64,000 bases of DNA from Thereva unica (lineage: Eukaryota; Arthropoda; Insecta; Diptera; Therevidae), in NCBI GenBank assembly GCA_949987705.1, contig OX465281.1, forward strand, positions 196,341,112 through 196,405,111, read 5' to 3'. Position 1 is the first letter of the stretch, and each line of letters opens with the position of its first letter. The position numbers and the translations under genes are program-made. The notes beneath the pieces are model-generated. The model was not told the origin of the DNA. It was given only the letters and a program-made list of their open reading frames with translations, and made no database searches. Shown here one piece after another: positions 22,588-32,777 of this stretch.

Positions 22588-23364
22588 AGAGTTTCACGAG
22601 AGCGAGACAAGACAAGACCTCTGCGACAATCTGTTTGTGCCTTTAAGGGGGTAAAATTAAAGTTGAATATGAAAAAAAGATTTAAAAATTGTTGAAATAT
22701 TATTAAAAAATTTAGGAAATGTATTTTAATCCCACCCCTAAATCTAAATAGTTAAAAAAATACATTGAAAAAGAATTTCTTTTCATAGATGCAAAAAAAA
22801 TAAATGCAAAATAAATTAACATAAAATTAACATTTAAAAGAATTTTTATTCCATCCTAATTACTGTTCACTCTGGACGACATATCCTTCTCAAAAGAATC
22901 CACTCAGAGTGTTCACTTAGTTTTGTTCACACCACCCAGTGTTTCTGTGATGTTACTGTGACTAGATTAGGGACGCTTCCCTCGATGAGACAATGGGATG
23001 TTTAGAAGGGTGCGCTGGCGCTCTCGCCGGCGTGTTGGGGATTTACTGGCACCTTAAAACTCTGGAAGACTGGGGTTGTCCAGCTCATAAATATATTACC
23101 GACGAAAATATAAAACTCTACTTTCTATAGAATCGAAAAATCCCGCAACGATCCGGGAAAAAAATTAACCGACTGGGAAATCCCGCGATATCGAGCGAGA
23201 GCGCGACAGTCTCGCATTCGATAGTCTTGTCTCGGCGAGACTAGGAATTTTTTACTGTCGAGCTACTCTCGCCAAGGGGCAGAAGCTGTTGTCTCGGGTG
23301 TTGTCTTGTCTCGCATGCGACAGTGCGAGAGTTGCAACACTAGTGTTGCATCTCGTGAAACTCT
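22588..23364. repeat. Possible element bounded by AGAGTTTCACGAGA repeats
   Basis: AGAGTTTCACGAGA (22588-22601) and its exact reverse complement (23351-23364) bound about 777 bp. The stretch contains many GCGAGAC/GTCTCGC and GAGACAAGAC words near both ends. The right boundary coincides with where the LINE ORF1 frame becomes readable. I could not find a convincing TSD, so the element call is tentative. Confidence 0.4.
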
Positions 23365-24012
23365 GGATAACCAACTTACGACGGTAGTAGGCAGCAGACC
23401 CTTAAAAGCCTACCAAGCCAAGAGAAATTTCATCGTGTTGAGGACTGCATGGCAGTGGGTAGTGTTGCACTGTCCCGGACGATGTCCTCTGGGCACCGGT
23501 TGCCCGCCTCAGTTTTTAGGTGTAAGGGCGGCAGGGGGTCTCATTAAGATCACCTGCGCCAACGAACCTACCAGCCCATGGCTGACAAATGCTGTTGCCA
23601 GACGTCAGGTTTGGAAAGGATCCAACCTCAAAGTAATCGAGGAAAAGGACCTTCCCAAATTCAAGTGGATCGCATTCCGGGTTCCTAATGATATTAGGGA
23701 ACCGGAACAGGTGCTCCGCAGGCTGGAAACTCAGAACTAGCCAATTGTGGTGACCTCTTGGCAAGTGGTGGGTAGGAAAGTGGACCAGAACGGTCGAACT
23801 CTTGCCTTTAGCATTGACGAGAGGTCGCTCATGCAGCTTAAAGAGCAGGTCCACGCCTTCGGCCGAATCAGAGTCAAGGAGATTGGCTCAAAAAAGGAGA
23901 CTCTTGCTGGTTCACAGCAACAGGAAGAACCCCAGGATGCGGGTGGTACAGTGCAACCTGCAACACAGTACGGCTGCCTCGGCAGTCCTGGGCAGCGTGC
24001 ACCCAAGCTATT
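23365..24012 (+). pseudogene. LINE ORF1 remnant, DUF4780-like
   Basis: The frame 23306-23740 reads 'AAGGLIKITCANEPTSPWLT', 'VWKGSNLKVIEEKDLPKF', then 'REPEQVLRRLETQN' and a TAG. The same frame resumes at once with 'VVTSWQVVGRKVDQNGRTLA' and 'FSIDERSL'. This matches the layout of DUF4780, the RNA-binding-like domain at the C-terminus of ORF1 in several arthropod LINEs (GGLxRVxC, W..a.LkVvdl..lP.f, V..RLE.QN, W.V..R....NG..L.lsID). One in-frame stop disables it. ORF2 begins about 75 bp before its end, overlapping in another frame. Confidence 0.65.
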
Positions 24013-25710
24013 GACAGGCTCACGCCATCGTGCTCAGACCATAGACACATTTACTTTAAAGTGGGTGAGTCTTTGCAAAGAGTGAGTTCATATAGGAGTC
24101 CTAGATATAGGAACTGGAAAGACTTTCGGGGCGAACTCAGAAACGTATTGAAGGGTTCCATGCACTCAATCAAATCTACGATGGATGTTAGTACTACTTA
24201 CAACAATAACTGCCTCGTTCTGATGAGGACGCGTAACCGGAAAACTCCATGTTGGAATAACAAGCTCTCCAAGTTGAGATCCGCTATGAGCAAACTGTTC
24301 AACGCAGCCAAGAAGAGCGGCAACTGGGAGAGTTATAACAGCTCGCTAACCACCTATAGCAGGGCGATCAGACGAGCAAAAAGAAATAGCTGGAAGAATG
24401 TCTGCAAGAGTGTCGAAGACATTCGAGACTCAGCAAAAATCCACAAAGCGTTATTAAAAGGGCTTATCGGGAGATCTTGGATTTATCAGGAGAACCCATG
24501 GCTAATTCGCACAGTCTAGGAAGGAAACCTTGATAATATTACTCCCAGGCACAACCACTTATTCAAATGGGAGCAAAATTTCGGCTGGGCAGCCAACAGG
24601 CTGACTTTCTAAAGTGACTAAATCTGCCTAGACAGAAGCAAACACCGTGTTTAACCACGAAGCTATTAGGGAGGCGATTAAATCGTTCAAGCCATACAAG
24701 TCCCCTGGAGCCCTGCAAAATATTCAGGGCTTCCTTCGCACATGGTTACATCCTATCTATATGGAGGAATGTCAACATAACATTTATGCCTAAGCCAGGG
24801 CATTCGGATTACATCTCGGCTAAATCTTTCTTGTCTTTTGTCTTGAAGACCATGGAGGAAATTGTCGACCGGGCGATAAGGGAAACTTATCTTCAACACC
24901 AACCACTCACTTCCTATCAACATGCGTACCAGGCGGGCAAGTCCACTAAGACAGCACCACACAATCTGGTACTCAGGCTGGAATGCGCACCTCTAAACAA
25001 AGGAGCGCTGATGGCCTTCCTCGATGTCGAGGGAGCCTTCGACAATACATCCTTTGATGGTATAGCTCTAAGTAGACGCAGCCTAAGCAGCACTTTCTGC
25101 AACTGGATTGACTCTATGCTGAGAACTCGCAAAATAATGGTCTCTCATGTTGACGGGTCTCTCGAGGGCACTATGGAAAAGTTGTCCACAGGGAAGAGTT
25201 TTATCTCTACTTGTCTGTTGCGTAGTTGTAGATGAACTGCTAGAGCTGCTCAACGGCCGAAACTTTTTCGCCAAGACTACGTTGACGATGTCGTCATAGT
25301 AGTTGCAGGTGAAACTCAAGAAGCCATGTCAAGGCAGCTGCAGCAGGCACAAGATCTGGTCTCTAGCTGGTGCGAGAACGTAGGACTAAAAGTCAATCCC
25401 GACAAAACGATCCTGGTTCCTTTCACCAGAAAACGATCACTACCGGAACTTCTGGAACCTACACTCGAAGGCAGAACTATAGGCTTTTCACAGCAAACCA
25501 AATATTTAGGAGAGACGCTAGATACCAAGCTCAACTGGAACCAGCACATGGACAATCTGATGAGCGCGTAGATCTCTGTGGGCTTCCGGCAGATCTTGTG
25601 GTTCCACATAGGGTTTGCAATGGAAAACCATGTATTGGATATACACCGCCATCATTAGGTCCATAGTAACTTATGGCGCTTCAGTTTGGTGGCACAGAAC
25701 GGCGCTTAAG
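23937..25710 (+). pseudogene. LINE ORF2 remnant: endonuclease start (mostly deleted), RT
   Basis: 'MRVVQCNLQHSTAASAVLG' at 23937 is the classic start of an apurinic-type endonuclease domain. It is followed within about 80 bp by 'SDHRH', the motif at that domain's end, so most of the endonuclease has been deleted. Then come 'TPCWNNKLSKLRSAMSKLFN' (24247), the RT fingers ('FKPYKSPGA', 24690), 'FLDVEGAFDNTSFD' (25017) and 'YVDDVVIVVAGE' (25275), which keeps both catalytic aspartates. 'KVNPDKTILVPF', 'TKYLGETLDTKLNWNQHMDN' and 'IRSIVTYGASVWWHRTALK' (to 25710) follow. At least four frameshifts or stops are present. Confidence 0.75.
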
Positions 25711-26017
25711 GGTTTCATAACCAATTTATTTTCGCGCAAACATCAGTTTAGTAACTCGTTCTTTTCGAAAACAACTCGACTGTGGAACAACCTTCCACAG
25801 TCAGTTTTCCCGAACTCATACAACATCCAAGAGTTCAAACGCAAGGCTCATCTCCATCTCCTCATGTACCCCCAGACTCCCTTTAATCTATTTTATCCTT
25901 TCTCTATCCTTCGAGCTAAGCTTACTGCCAGGCACCTGACGTTGACGTGTAAGACATAACGGACTGGTAGTACAAAGGGTGACACCTGAGCTTAGACTTT
26001 CACATAAAAACAAAAGC
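25711..26017 (+). mobile_element. 5'-truncated LINE 3' end inserted in the LINE
   Basis: Codes 'RLWNNLPQSVFPNSYNIQEF' and 'KRKAHLHLL', the extreme C-terminus of a jockey/CR1-type ORF2, then a stop at 25957 and a 3' UTR 'GGACTGGTAGTACAAAGGG' ending in an A-rich CATAAAAACAAAAGC. The host LINE reads '...RTALK' before it and 'KIQRMSCFSLTGAIR' after it, which fixes the boundaries to within a few bases. A similar 3' UTR is at 52390-52470. No clear TSD was found. Confidence 0.65.
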
Positions 26018-26080
26018 AAAATTCAAAGAATGTCCTGCTTCTCTCTTACTGGGGCCATCCGCATTTTCCTGACGGCAGCG
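26018..26080 (+). pseudogene. LINE ORF2 remnant, post-RT block
   Basis: A 63-bp island reads 'KIQRMSCFSLTGAIRIFLTA'. It corresponds to the strongly conserved 'R.C.LxITGAxRTTPTAA' motif between RT and RNase H in this group. It is bounded on both sides by insertions. Confidence 0.7.
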
Positions 26081-27108
26081 CACAGTGGGACAAAGTGCCA
26101 AAACGCTGGCCAAAACCCCTAAAATTTAGATTCTATTTCGGGACTTTCTCTTTGCGAAATTTTAAGTAGGGGCCCCGAGGGTCACAGAATCTGTCCTCGG
26201 GGTACAGGTACGTTTTCTCCCTTTGTAGGATCAGTTCGAAAGTGGCCGTTAGACGAGACGCAGCTATCGAAGTTTCTAACACATATTGTGCATTGAAAAT
26301 AGCTATTTGTTAATAATTAGTGCTTTTAAGAAGTTTAAAAATGGATTCTGTTCGTGAAGGTGAGTGGAATTAAATCGAATACGTATAATCGTGAAATATT
26401 CATTGCAGAATTATTGATATGAATTTAAATAAATCAGCTTTTTTGCAAAACGGAGAGAAAAACTAATTTTTCAAATAACTTAAAGTTTATTAGTCGTCCT
26501 CGCTCGTTTTCTAAAATTTTTTTTTTCACTTTCACTTTCACTTTTTTAAAGTGCGAATTTGGAGATACAATTTTTTTTTCTGAAATAGCGAAAAAAATCG
26601 TTGCACAATAGATAGAGCCTATGTGTCAAAAATAAAAATGTAAATTATAAACTGAATTATTATTTTGTATTTATTTGTACCTATTCCTTGTGTACGATAC
26701 TATTTGTATGCTTCTGAAATTTGTTTAATACGAAAATATCAATTTTTTATATGACTGTCCGCCATTTTAGATCCGCCATCTTGTGAACGGCGATAGTCGT
26801 GCGGAAAAATTTTTTTTCGACCAAAATTTTAGTCGCATAGGTCGAAAGAAATTTTTTCGTGTCCTCGATAGAAACCACATTATTGAAACCCGAAAAATGT
26901 TGCAACAGCTGCTGTAAAAATATACAACAATTTAACATTTGAAAATTATTAATCATAATAATGCAAAAACTCGATAATCAAAACCTTTCGAGTACCTTTC
27001 TTCGGCTTCAAAGAAAATTTGCAATTTTTCGACCTACGTGAACCCGAGACAAAAAAAAATTTCATTTTCGACATACACGAATCGGCCCCTGGATTTTTTC
27101 TAAATATT
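26081..27108 (+). mobile_element. Unidentified 1-kb insert in the LINE
   Basis: The sequence between two blocks of the LINE starts CACAGTGGGACAAAGTGCCA and ends near GGATTTTTTCTAAATATT. It contains 'AAAAATGGATTCTGTTCGTGAAGGTGAGTGG' split as ATG, seven codons, then a good GTGAGT donor at 26361. This looks like the first exon of an element-encoded gene whose remainder is missing. The rest is AT-rich. The ends are not evident inverted repeats, and some of the LINE (about 150 codons) is missing at this point. The class is unknown. Confidence 0.4.
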
Positions 27109-27578
27109 GCCGGGCGGACTAGTATGATGCACCGATGGCTCTGGAATCTGAAGTGAAAGCCCCAGATTCAGCAGGGCGATAAGCCTAGGCACCCTAGCAA
27201 CTGTCAAGCAGAGGTGTGCGCTATTTTGGCATGCACTCATGAGAACTTAAGAAGGGCCTACCAAAATAAACGGCTTTTTATCTTCTCTGATAGCCAAGCG
27301 GCAATTAGAGCGATAAGGTCCCGTAGGACCAAGTCGAAATTAGTTTGGGACTGCCAGTGTGCTCTTGATGAGTTAGGCGTTTTCAATCAATTTACCTTGT
27401 CTGGATCCCGGATCGCCGGGACTTCAAAGGCAACGAAAGTGCGGATGCCCTGGCTAAACAGGGCTTTTATAGTGCATTCATTGATCCAGAGCCGGCTATT
27501 GGGGCACTGTCCAGCTTGCTGCAAAGGAAACATACTACGCTGGAGGTCCGCGCCTGGACAGGCCAACTCTAAGCGGTT
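27109..27578 (+). pseudogene. LINE ORF2 remnant, RNase H domain
   Basis: RNase H of the LINE. 'CTDGSG' (about 27131) is the first active-site Asp motif (usually YTDGSK). 'KQAEVCAILAC' (27205) gives the catalytic Glu, 'FIFSDSQAAIRAI' (27280) the second Asp, and after one frame change 'GHRDFKGNESADALAKQG' (27416) the last Asp and the GHxGxxGNExAD motif. A stop and a shift break it. It is cut at 27578 by a hAT element and resumes at 42020. Confidence 0.75.
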
Positions 27579-28116
27579 CAGTGGCGGTTCCTCTTTGGAA
27601 GCAAAGGAAGCACTGCTTCCCTTGACCAAATAGGCAACTTCATAAAAATAAATTTATATAAATAATAATAAATTTAAATTTATATCAAGATTAATCACAA
27701 CAAAAATCTTAACATATTTTCCCCTCTGGAAACACTAAAGCTGGAGATATTACAGCTTCCCATTGCTGTGTAGGCCTCGAACATGATATGAGCGGCGAGT
27801 GGCAGAGTGACAATACTCAAGTGCCTCTCTTCGCTAATTCGAGACGTTAAATTTTCCTGGCGCCGCTCTTATCGTGGTCGAGGCCTTACACAGCATGGGG
27901 AAGCTGTAATATATCCAGCTTCTTTGCCACAGAAAATCAACGTGAAAACTACAACACATTCAATGTAATTGGACCCACACTCACGCAAAGGTTTGCGTTA
28001 ATACAGTATCCTCAGAAGCTGAGCTAAGCGCAGCTTTTTCGGAACCGAACAGCGAGAATTGAGAAGTCGAAGATAGAGAAATTTTCGTATCCACCATATT
28101 CTCTTTGTTTTCTTGG

Positions 28117-28752
28117 TGTACGAAATTGTTTTCTATTTTAAACTCTTCACCTCAAACTATTGTTTGAAGAGTACTTCCGTTATTACTTTTTTTTAAATGA
28201 AACGCACTATTTTTAACATGAACATACATATGCTTTATTTACGGTTCGATTTGAAGTCTGAAACTTAACTGAATGTTGAAATCTTAGTTCTACACCAAGA
28301 ACCGATTTCCTTTCTTAAAAAATACAGACCCATGGACAATTGATACCTCTCCCATCCTTGAAACAAACATGGTCATAAAACCGTAAGACTTGTTTTTCGA
28401 TCCGACAAAGGGATAAATGTACTTACGGAATTTCCATGTTTTATGATTCTCATAAACGAGAGCGGCAAAAGAAATATTCTAAAGGCCCCCATACACGGTC
28501 AAATTGGCTGTACAACCAGATTTTCATCAAACCTATAAGCGCAATGTATTTTGATCGGCCGACCGGCCCACAATCGATAGTTTTGGTTGTACAACCGCAC
28601 TTCGCTGTACAACCAATTGGACCGTGTATGGGGGCCTTAAGAATGAAAAATATATGTAAGAGGTATCAATTGCGGCATTCTTTAAAAAAAAAGGTTATTG
28701 TTTAGCTAAAGACAAAAAAAGGGTTCTGTGAATAATGCTTTAATTTACAACA
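28117..28752 (-). repeat. 3' LTR of the BEL element, with a MITE inside
   Basis: TGTACGAAATTGTTTTC... to ...TTTAATTTACAACA as read on the plus strand. It is 478 bp once the MITE at 28483-28637 and its duplicated TAA are removed. The corresponding parts of the other LTR show no substitution that I can find. Confidence 0.9.
28483..28637. mobile_element. PIF/Harbinger-type MITE (155 bp) in the BEL 3' LTR
   Basis: The perfect 18-bp ends AGGCCCCCATACACGGTC and GACCGTGTATGGGGGCCT are flanked by TAA (28480-28482, 28638-28640). The other LTR carries the empty site ATTCTAAGAATG at about 35127, which proves the insertion and its TSD. The internal words TTGGTTGTACAACC are partly palindromic. There is no coding sequence. 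A related, longer MITE is at 37736. Confidence 0.92.
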
Positions 28753-28762
28753 TACTCCCCCC
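28753..28762 (-). promoter_or_regulatory. Polypurine tract of the BEL element
   Basis: GGGGGGAGTA on the minus strand abuts the 3' LTR. This is the expected position and composition for the plus-strand primer of reverse transcription. Confidence 0.75.
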
Positions 28763-28886
28763 GTTGAGAGGATACGATCAACAAATCTTATTAGAACTTC
28801 TATTATCTTGTTTTTTCTTTTTAAATTGAATTGAATAAATAAAAAATGAATTTATATTGACTTATGATCTACTTATTTTATAGTTA

Positions 28887-31800
28887 TTAGGAAATATTTT
28901 CCGGTATATTGTCCGATATAGGTAGTACAGCCACTTTGGATAGAGCTCTCTTTAATATTCCGCCAATCGTCCTTACAGATACAGTTCGAATAACGTTATC
29001 GGATCCTGGATGGAGATCCACAATTCTTCCTAGAGTCCATTGTAAGCTGGGTAATGTATCGTCTTTAATAAGTACAAGCATATTTTTGTCTATCTGAACA
29101 TCCTTGTGTTGATATTTTCGTCTGTTGATTAAGTTATTTAAATATTCAATGTGCCAACGCTTCCAGAAATCTTGCTTCATTTTCGTGATTTGCTCCCACA
29201 CAGTGAGGCGATTATCTGGAATTTCTTGTAAATCTTTTTCAGGAGCACGTTTTAAAGAATCACCAATTAAAAAATGCCCCGGCGTAAGGGCCGTTATATC
29301 ATTAGGGTCTTGAGACATAGGTGTCAATGGTCTTGAATTTAAAATAGCTTCTATCTCAATGGCAAACGTCTCGAGCTCATCATAAGTTAACAGTGAATTG
29401 GCAACAACGCGTTTAAAATGATATTTAAACTGCTTGACAGCAGCTTCCCACAATCCTCCAAAATTAGGAGCATGAGGCGGTATAAAATGCCATTCGATCC
29501 CTTCATTATGCATCAATTTTGTTACCGATGAAATTAATTCATCCGAATTTAATAAATCTGATAATTCTTTTAATTCATTACTTCCACCACGAAAATTTGA
29601 TCCATTATCAGAAAAGATTTTATTTGGTAATCCACGACGACCAATGAATCGTCTTAGAGATGCTAAAAATGCGGCTGTCGAGAGATCGCGTACAACTTCA
29701 ATATGAATTGCTTTAGTCACCATACATACATAAATAGCAATGTATGATTTAATTTTTCCGCGATTTCTATGCAGCTTTTCTTTTATGAAAAAAGGACCAC
29801 AATAATCGATTCCGACTTTGGAAAATGGACGAGCTTTAGTGATGCGAACGCTTGGAAGATTTCCCATTTTATATGATACTATAGGGGGATTTGCACGGAA
29901 GCATGGTATGCATCGTCGAATAATATTTCGTATTTGATTACGACCATTAATTGGCCAATATTTCTGTCGTATGAGATAGAGTGTAGTTTGAATGCCGGAA
30001 TGGAAATGCTTTAAATGATATTCTCTAATAATAAGATCCGAAATGCAACTGTTTTTTGGTAAAATAATAGGATGACGAACCACAAAAGGTATCATTGCTT
30101 TATGAATCCGACCACCTACACGTAATATATTATCTTCATCTAAGAAAGGATCGAGTGAATTGAGTTTATTTCCTTCCTCAATGGATTTTTGGTTTGTCAA
30201 GTATTTAATTTCATGACCAAAAGCTGATTTTTGTGTGACCTTTATTATTATTTTTTCTGCTGTATCTAATTCTTTAACCGTTAAGGGTCCAGAATTACGA
30301 TATTTCTTTGAAAAACGTAAACACCACGCTATAATCCTTTTTAATTTTGTAAATGAAGAGTATTTTGTAAAGATAGAGCTAAATGGTTGAGTTATTAAAC
30401 ACTTAACATCTCTTGTTTCAGGTACATCTTTTACCACTGGGATAATAGGTTTTTTCCATTTCGACTCATGCAGGCCTAACCAAGTAGGACCATACAACCA
30501 TAGAGAATTTTGTAAAAAATCAGTAGGTAGTTGACCACGAGAAAGAGCATCAGCTGGATTAGCAGAGGAATTGACATGGAACCATGAACGTTGATTAGTA
30601 AGCAATTGAATCTCTGCTACCCGATTAGCGACGAAAGTTTTTAATAAATTTGACTGTGAATTGATCCAATGTAGTGTGATCATAGAATCTATCCAGAAAA
30701 AAGTTTTTTCAATTTGGATATTTGTTACATCAATCACTTGTTTATATAATTGGGCTAGTACTAATGCACCACATAGTTCTAACCGCGGTAAAGATCTCGT
30801 TTTTAATGGGGCTACTCGTGATTTGGAACAGAGTAAATAACTATAGTATTTTCCTCTTTTGTCTTTTGATCGGACATAGATGCAACCACCATATCCAGCT
30901 TGACTAGCATCACAAAATCCATGTAATTGTATGTCGGTTCCATTCAAAACAATTACGAGCCTTTCAAAGGATATGTTGTCAATAGTGTTGAATTGCATAC
31001 AAAATGTAACCCAACGGTCATGTATGTTCATAGGTATGGATTCATCCCATTCGACTTTAGCTTGCCAGATATCCTGTATTATTCTTTTAGCAAATAATAC
31101 AATAGGGCCTAGTAAGCCAATTGGATCGAAAATTTTGGCAATTTCGGATAAAATTATTCTTTTAGTGAATTTTGTGTGGGAGGGTAATGGCTTCGTTGTA
31201 TAAATAAATAAATCTTTAGTTGCGTTCCAACAAATTCCTAAAGTTTTTAAAGTATGTTCTCTATCTAAATTAAAATTTCTATCGAAGTCTTTTTCAGAGA
31301 CCTTTTCCAAAATAATAGGATTGTTTGAGGCCCATTGACGTAAGTGAATATTGGCAGATTTTAAAATTTCAATTAATTCATAACAAAGTCTTTGCCCCTC
31401 CTCGATTGTATTAACCCCGGTTAAAACATTATCTACATAAAGGTCGTTTTTTAATACTGCTGAAGCTAAAGGGAATCGACCACCCTCATCATTGGCTAAT
31501 TGATGTAAACATCTTATGGCAAGGTAAGAAGAAGGGGCTAATCCAAATGTAACCGTATTTAATTGAAAGTCTTTAATTTCACCCTTGACGATCCACAGTA
31601 ATTTTTGGAATTTTCTATCCTCTTCTTTTATTAGAAACTGCCTATACATTTTTTCTATGTCTGATACGATTACATAGGCAAATAATCTGAATCTAATTAA
31701 AAGTGAAAATAAATCATCCTGTATAATAGGACCCGTCATTAGATTGTCGTTCAGAGACTTGCCATTTGTGGTTTTGGCTGACGCGTGGAAAACCGTGCGT

Positions 31801-32705
31801 AATTTTGTGGTATTACTATTTTCTTTAATAACGGCTAAATGGGGTAAATAATATCCATCATAAGAGGATACGTTTGTTAAAGACATATGGCCCAACTGGA
31901 TATATTCATCCATTACCTTTGTATATTCATGTTCAAATTCTTTATTATGTTTGAAACGCTTTAAAAGATTGTTTAAAAATTTTAAAGCTAAATTTCGTGA
32001 TTCGCCTAAATCACAAGAATTATTTTTAAATGGTAATGCGACTACATACCGACCAGATTCATCTCGACGGGTATATTTTTGAAAATGTTCTTCGCATTTT
32101 CTCTCTTCTATTGAAAATATACGTTTTGTGGTACGTTCTTCGATGTCCCAGAATTTCTCTAAATTAAATTGAATGTCATTTAAAAAACATGAAGATACTT
32201 TAGGATTGCAAGCGGGACTACATTCTCCTCCTAAAATCCAGCCTAATTTGGTTTTTTGCAAGAAGAAATCTTGGCTACCTTGAGATAGTTTGATTTGACC
32301 AATGCAAAGAAGCGAAAGAGTTGGTCCAGCTCCTAATAACATCTCAATTGGAGCAGGTTTGTAATACTCAGGATCCGCCAACTTTATACTCGAAGGAATA
32401 TTTATATATTCTTTAGGAATGTGTTCATTAGGTACTAAATCGGTGATTTTTTCTACAGTTAAAAAACTTAATGACTTTTTAAAATCACTATATAAAGATT
32501 TGAAAGTGACATAAATACTATAATTTGTACTCGTATTTAAGTCATTGAGGGCAGCTACTGTGATTGAACATTTTGTCTTTTTGAGCTTTAATATTTTAGC
32601 AAATTTATCCGTCATAAAATTAGCGGTGGCACAAGTATCCAGCAATGCTCGACACTTATGTAACATTCCATCTTTATCATATACATAGACAACAGCACTA
32701 GTCAT
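28887..32705 (-). CDS. BEL/Pao Pol polyprotein (1272 aa)
   Basis: Protease, reverse transcriptase, RNase H and integrase of the retrotransposon. Near the start, 'ALLDTCATANF' is the Pao-type aspartic protease motif (DUF1758). RT spans about residues 280-520: 'LRTVFHASAKT', 'VSDIEKMYRQF', then 'LYVDNVLTG', where the family has YVDD. RNase H follows with 'LHGFCDASQAGYGGCIY' and 'RLELCGAL'. The integrase has the zinc region 'HFHSG...C..C', then 'VGIDYCGPF', 'SDNGSNF' and 'GGLWEAAVK', so its D, D and E are present. A DUF5641-like tail closes it. The first ATG is at 32705, but the frame is the same as gag and open back to the gag stop, so Pol is probably expressed as Gag-Pol. The length is normal. 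Confidence 0.92.
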   Translation of the reverse strand: MTSAVVYVYDKDGMLHKCRALLDTCATANFMTDKFAKILKLKKTKCSITVAALNDLNTSTNYSIYVTFKSLYSDFKKSLSFLTVEKITDLVPNEHIPKEYINIPSSIKLADPEYYKPAPIEMLLGAGPTLSLLCIGQIKLSQGSQDFFLQKTKLGWILGGECSPACNPKVSSCFLNDIQFNLEKFWDIEERTTKRIFSIEERKCEEHFQKYTRRDESGRYVVALPFKNNSCDLGESRNLALKFLNNLLKRFKHNKEFEHEYTKVMDEYIQLGHMSLTNVSSYDGYYLPHLAVIKENSNTTKLRTVFHASAKTTNGKSLNDNLMTGPIIQDDLFSLLIRFRLFAYVIVSDIEKMYRQFLIKEEDRKFQKLLWIVKGEIKDFQLNTVTFGLAPSSYLAIRCLHQLANDEGGRFPLASAVLKNDLYVDNVLTGVNTIEEGQRLCYELIEILKSANIHLRQWASNNPIILEKVSEKDFDRNFNLDREHTLKTLGICWNATKDLFIYTTKPLPSHTKFTKRIILSEIAKIFDPIGLLGPIVLFAKRIIQDIWQAKVEWDESIPMNIHDRWVTFCMQFNTIDNISFERLVIVLNGTDIQLHGFCDASQAGYGGCIYVRSKDKRGKYYSYLLCSKSRVAPLKTRSLPRLELCGALVLAQLYKQVIDVTNIQIEKTFFWIDSMITLHWINSQSNLLKTFVANRVAEIQLLTNQRSWFHVNSSANPADALSRGQLPTDFLQNSLWLYGPTWLGLHESKWKKPIIPVVKDVPETRDVKCLITQPFSSIFTKYSSFTKLKRIIAWCLRFSKKYRNSGPLTVKELDTAEKIIIKVTQKSAFGHEIKYLTNQKSIEEGNKLNSLDPFLDEDNILRVGGRIHKAMIPFVVRHPIILPKNSCISDLIIREYHLKHFHSGIQTTLYLIRQKYWPINGRNQIRNIIRRCIPCFRANPPIVSYKMGNLPSVRITKARPFSKVGIDYCGPFFIKEKLHRNRGKIKSYIAIYVCMVTKAIHIEVVRDLSTAAFLASLRRFIGRRGLPNKIFSDNGSNFRGGSNELKELSDLLNSDELISSVTKLMHNEGIEWHFIPPHAPNFGGLWEAAVKQFKYHFKRVVANSLLTYDELETFAIEIEAILNSRPLTPMSQDPNDITALTPGHFLIGDSLKRAPEKDLQEIPDNRLTVWEQITKMKQDFWKRWHIEYLNNLINRRKYQHKDVQIDKNMLVLIKDDTLPSLQWTLGRIVDLHPGSDNVIRTVSVRTIGGILKRALSKVAVLPISDNIPENIS
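31428..31439 (-). other. RT catalytic box reads YVDN
   Basis: The minus-strand codons TAT GTA GAT AAT give Y-V-D-N. The second aspartate of the YxDD box, a metal ligand in all active RTs known to me, is replaced by asparagine through one G-to-A change on the coding strand. Confidence 0.85.
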
Positions 32706-32774
32706 TAGATGAAGAGAAGGCGCTTTATTTGAAGAAGAAATATGACATATTGAACTTACTTCACAACTTCTTAG

Positions 32775-32777
32775 TCA
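32775..32777 (-). other. In-frame UGA between gag and pol (UGA CUA context)
   Basis: The minus strand reads CAA TCT TGA CTA AGA. Gag and Pol are in the same frame (34055 to 28887 is 1723 codons) with only this stop between them. UGA followed by CUA is the best-known eukaryotic stop-readthrough context. Confidence 0.85.

Noticed and set aside
22900..23345. GCGAGAC/GTCTCGC-rich stretch as a CpG-island promoter.
   Set aside because: The words lie near both ends of a region bounded by inverted AGAGTTTCACGAGA repeats and precede a dead LINE, so it is better read as element sequence.
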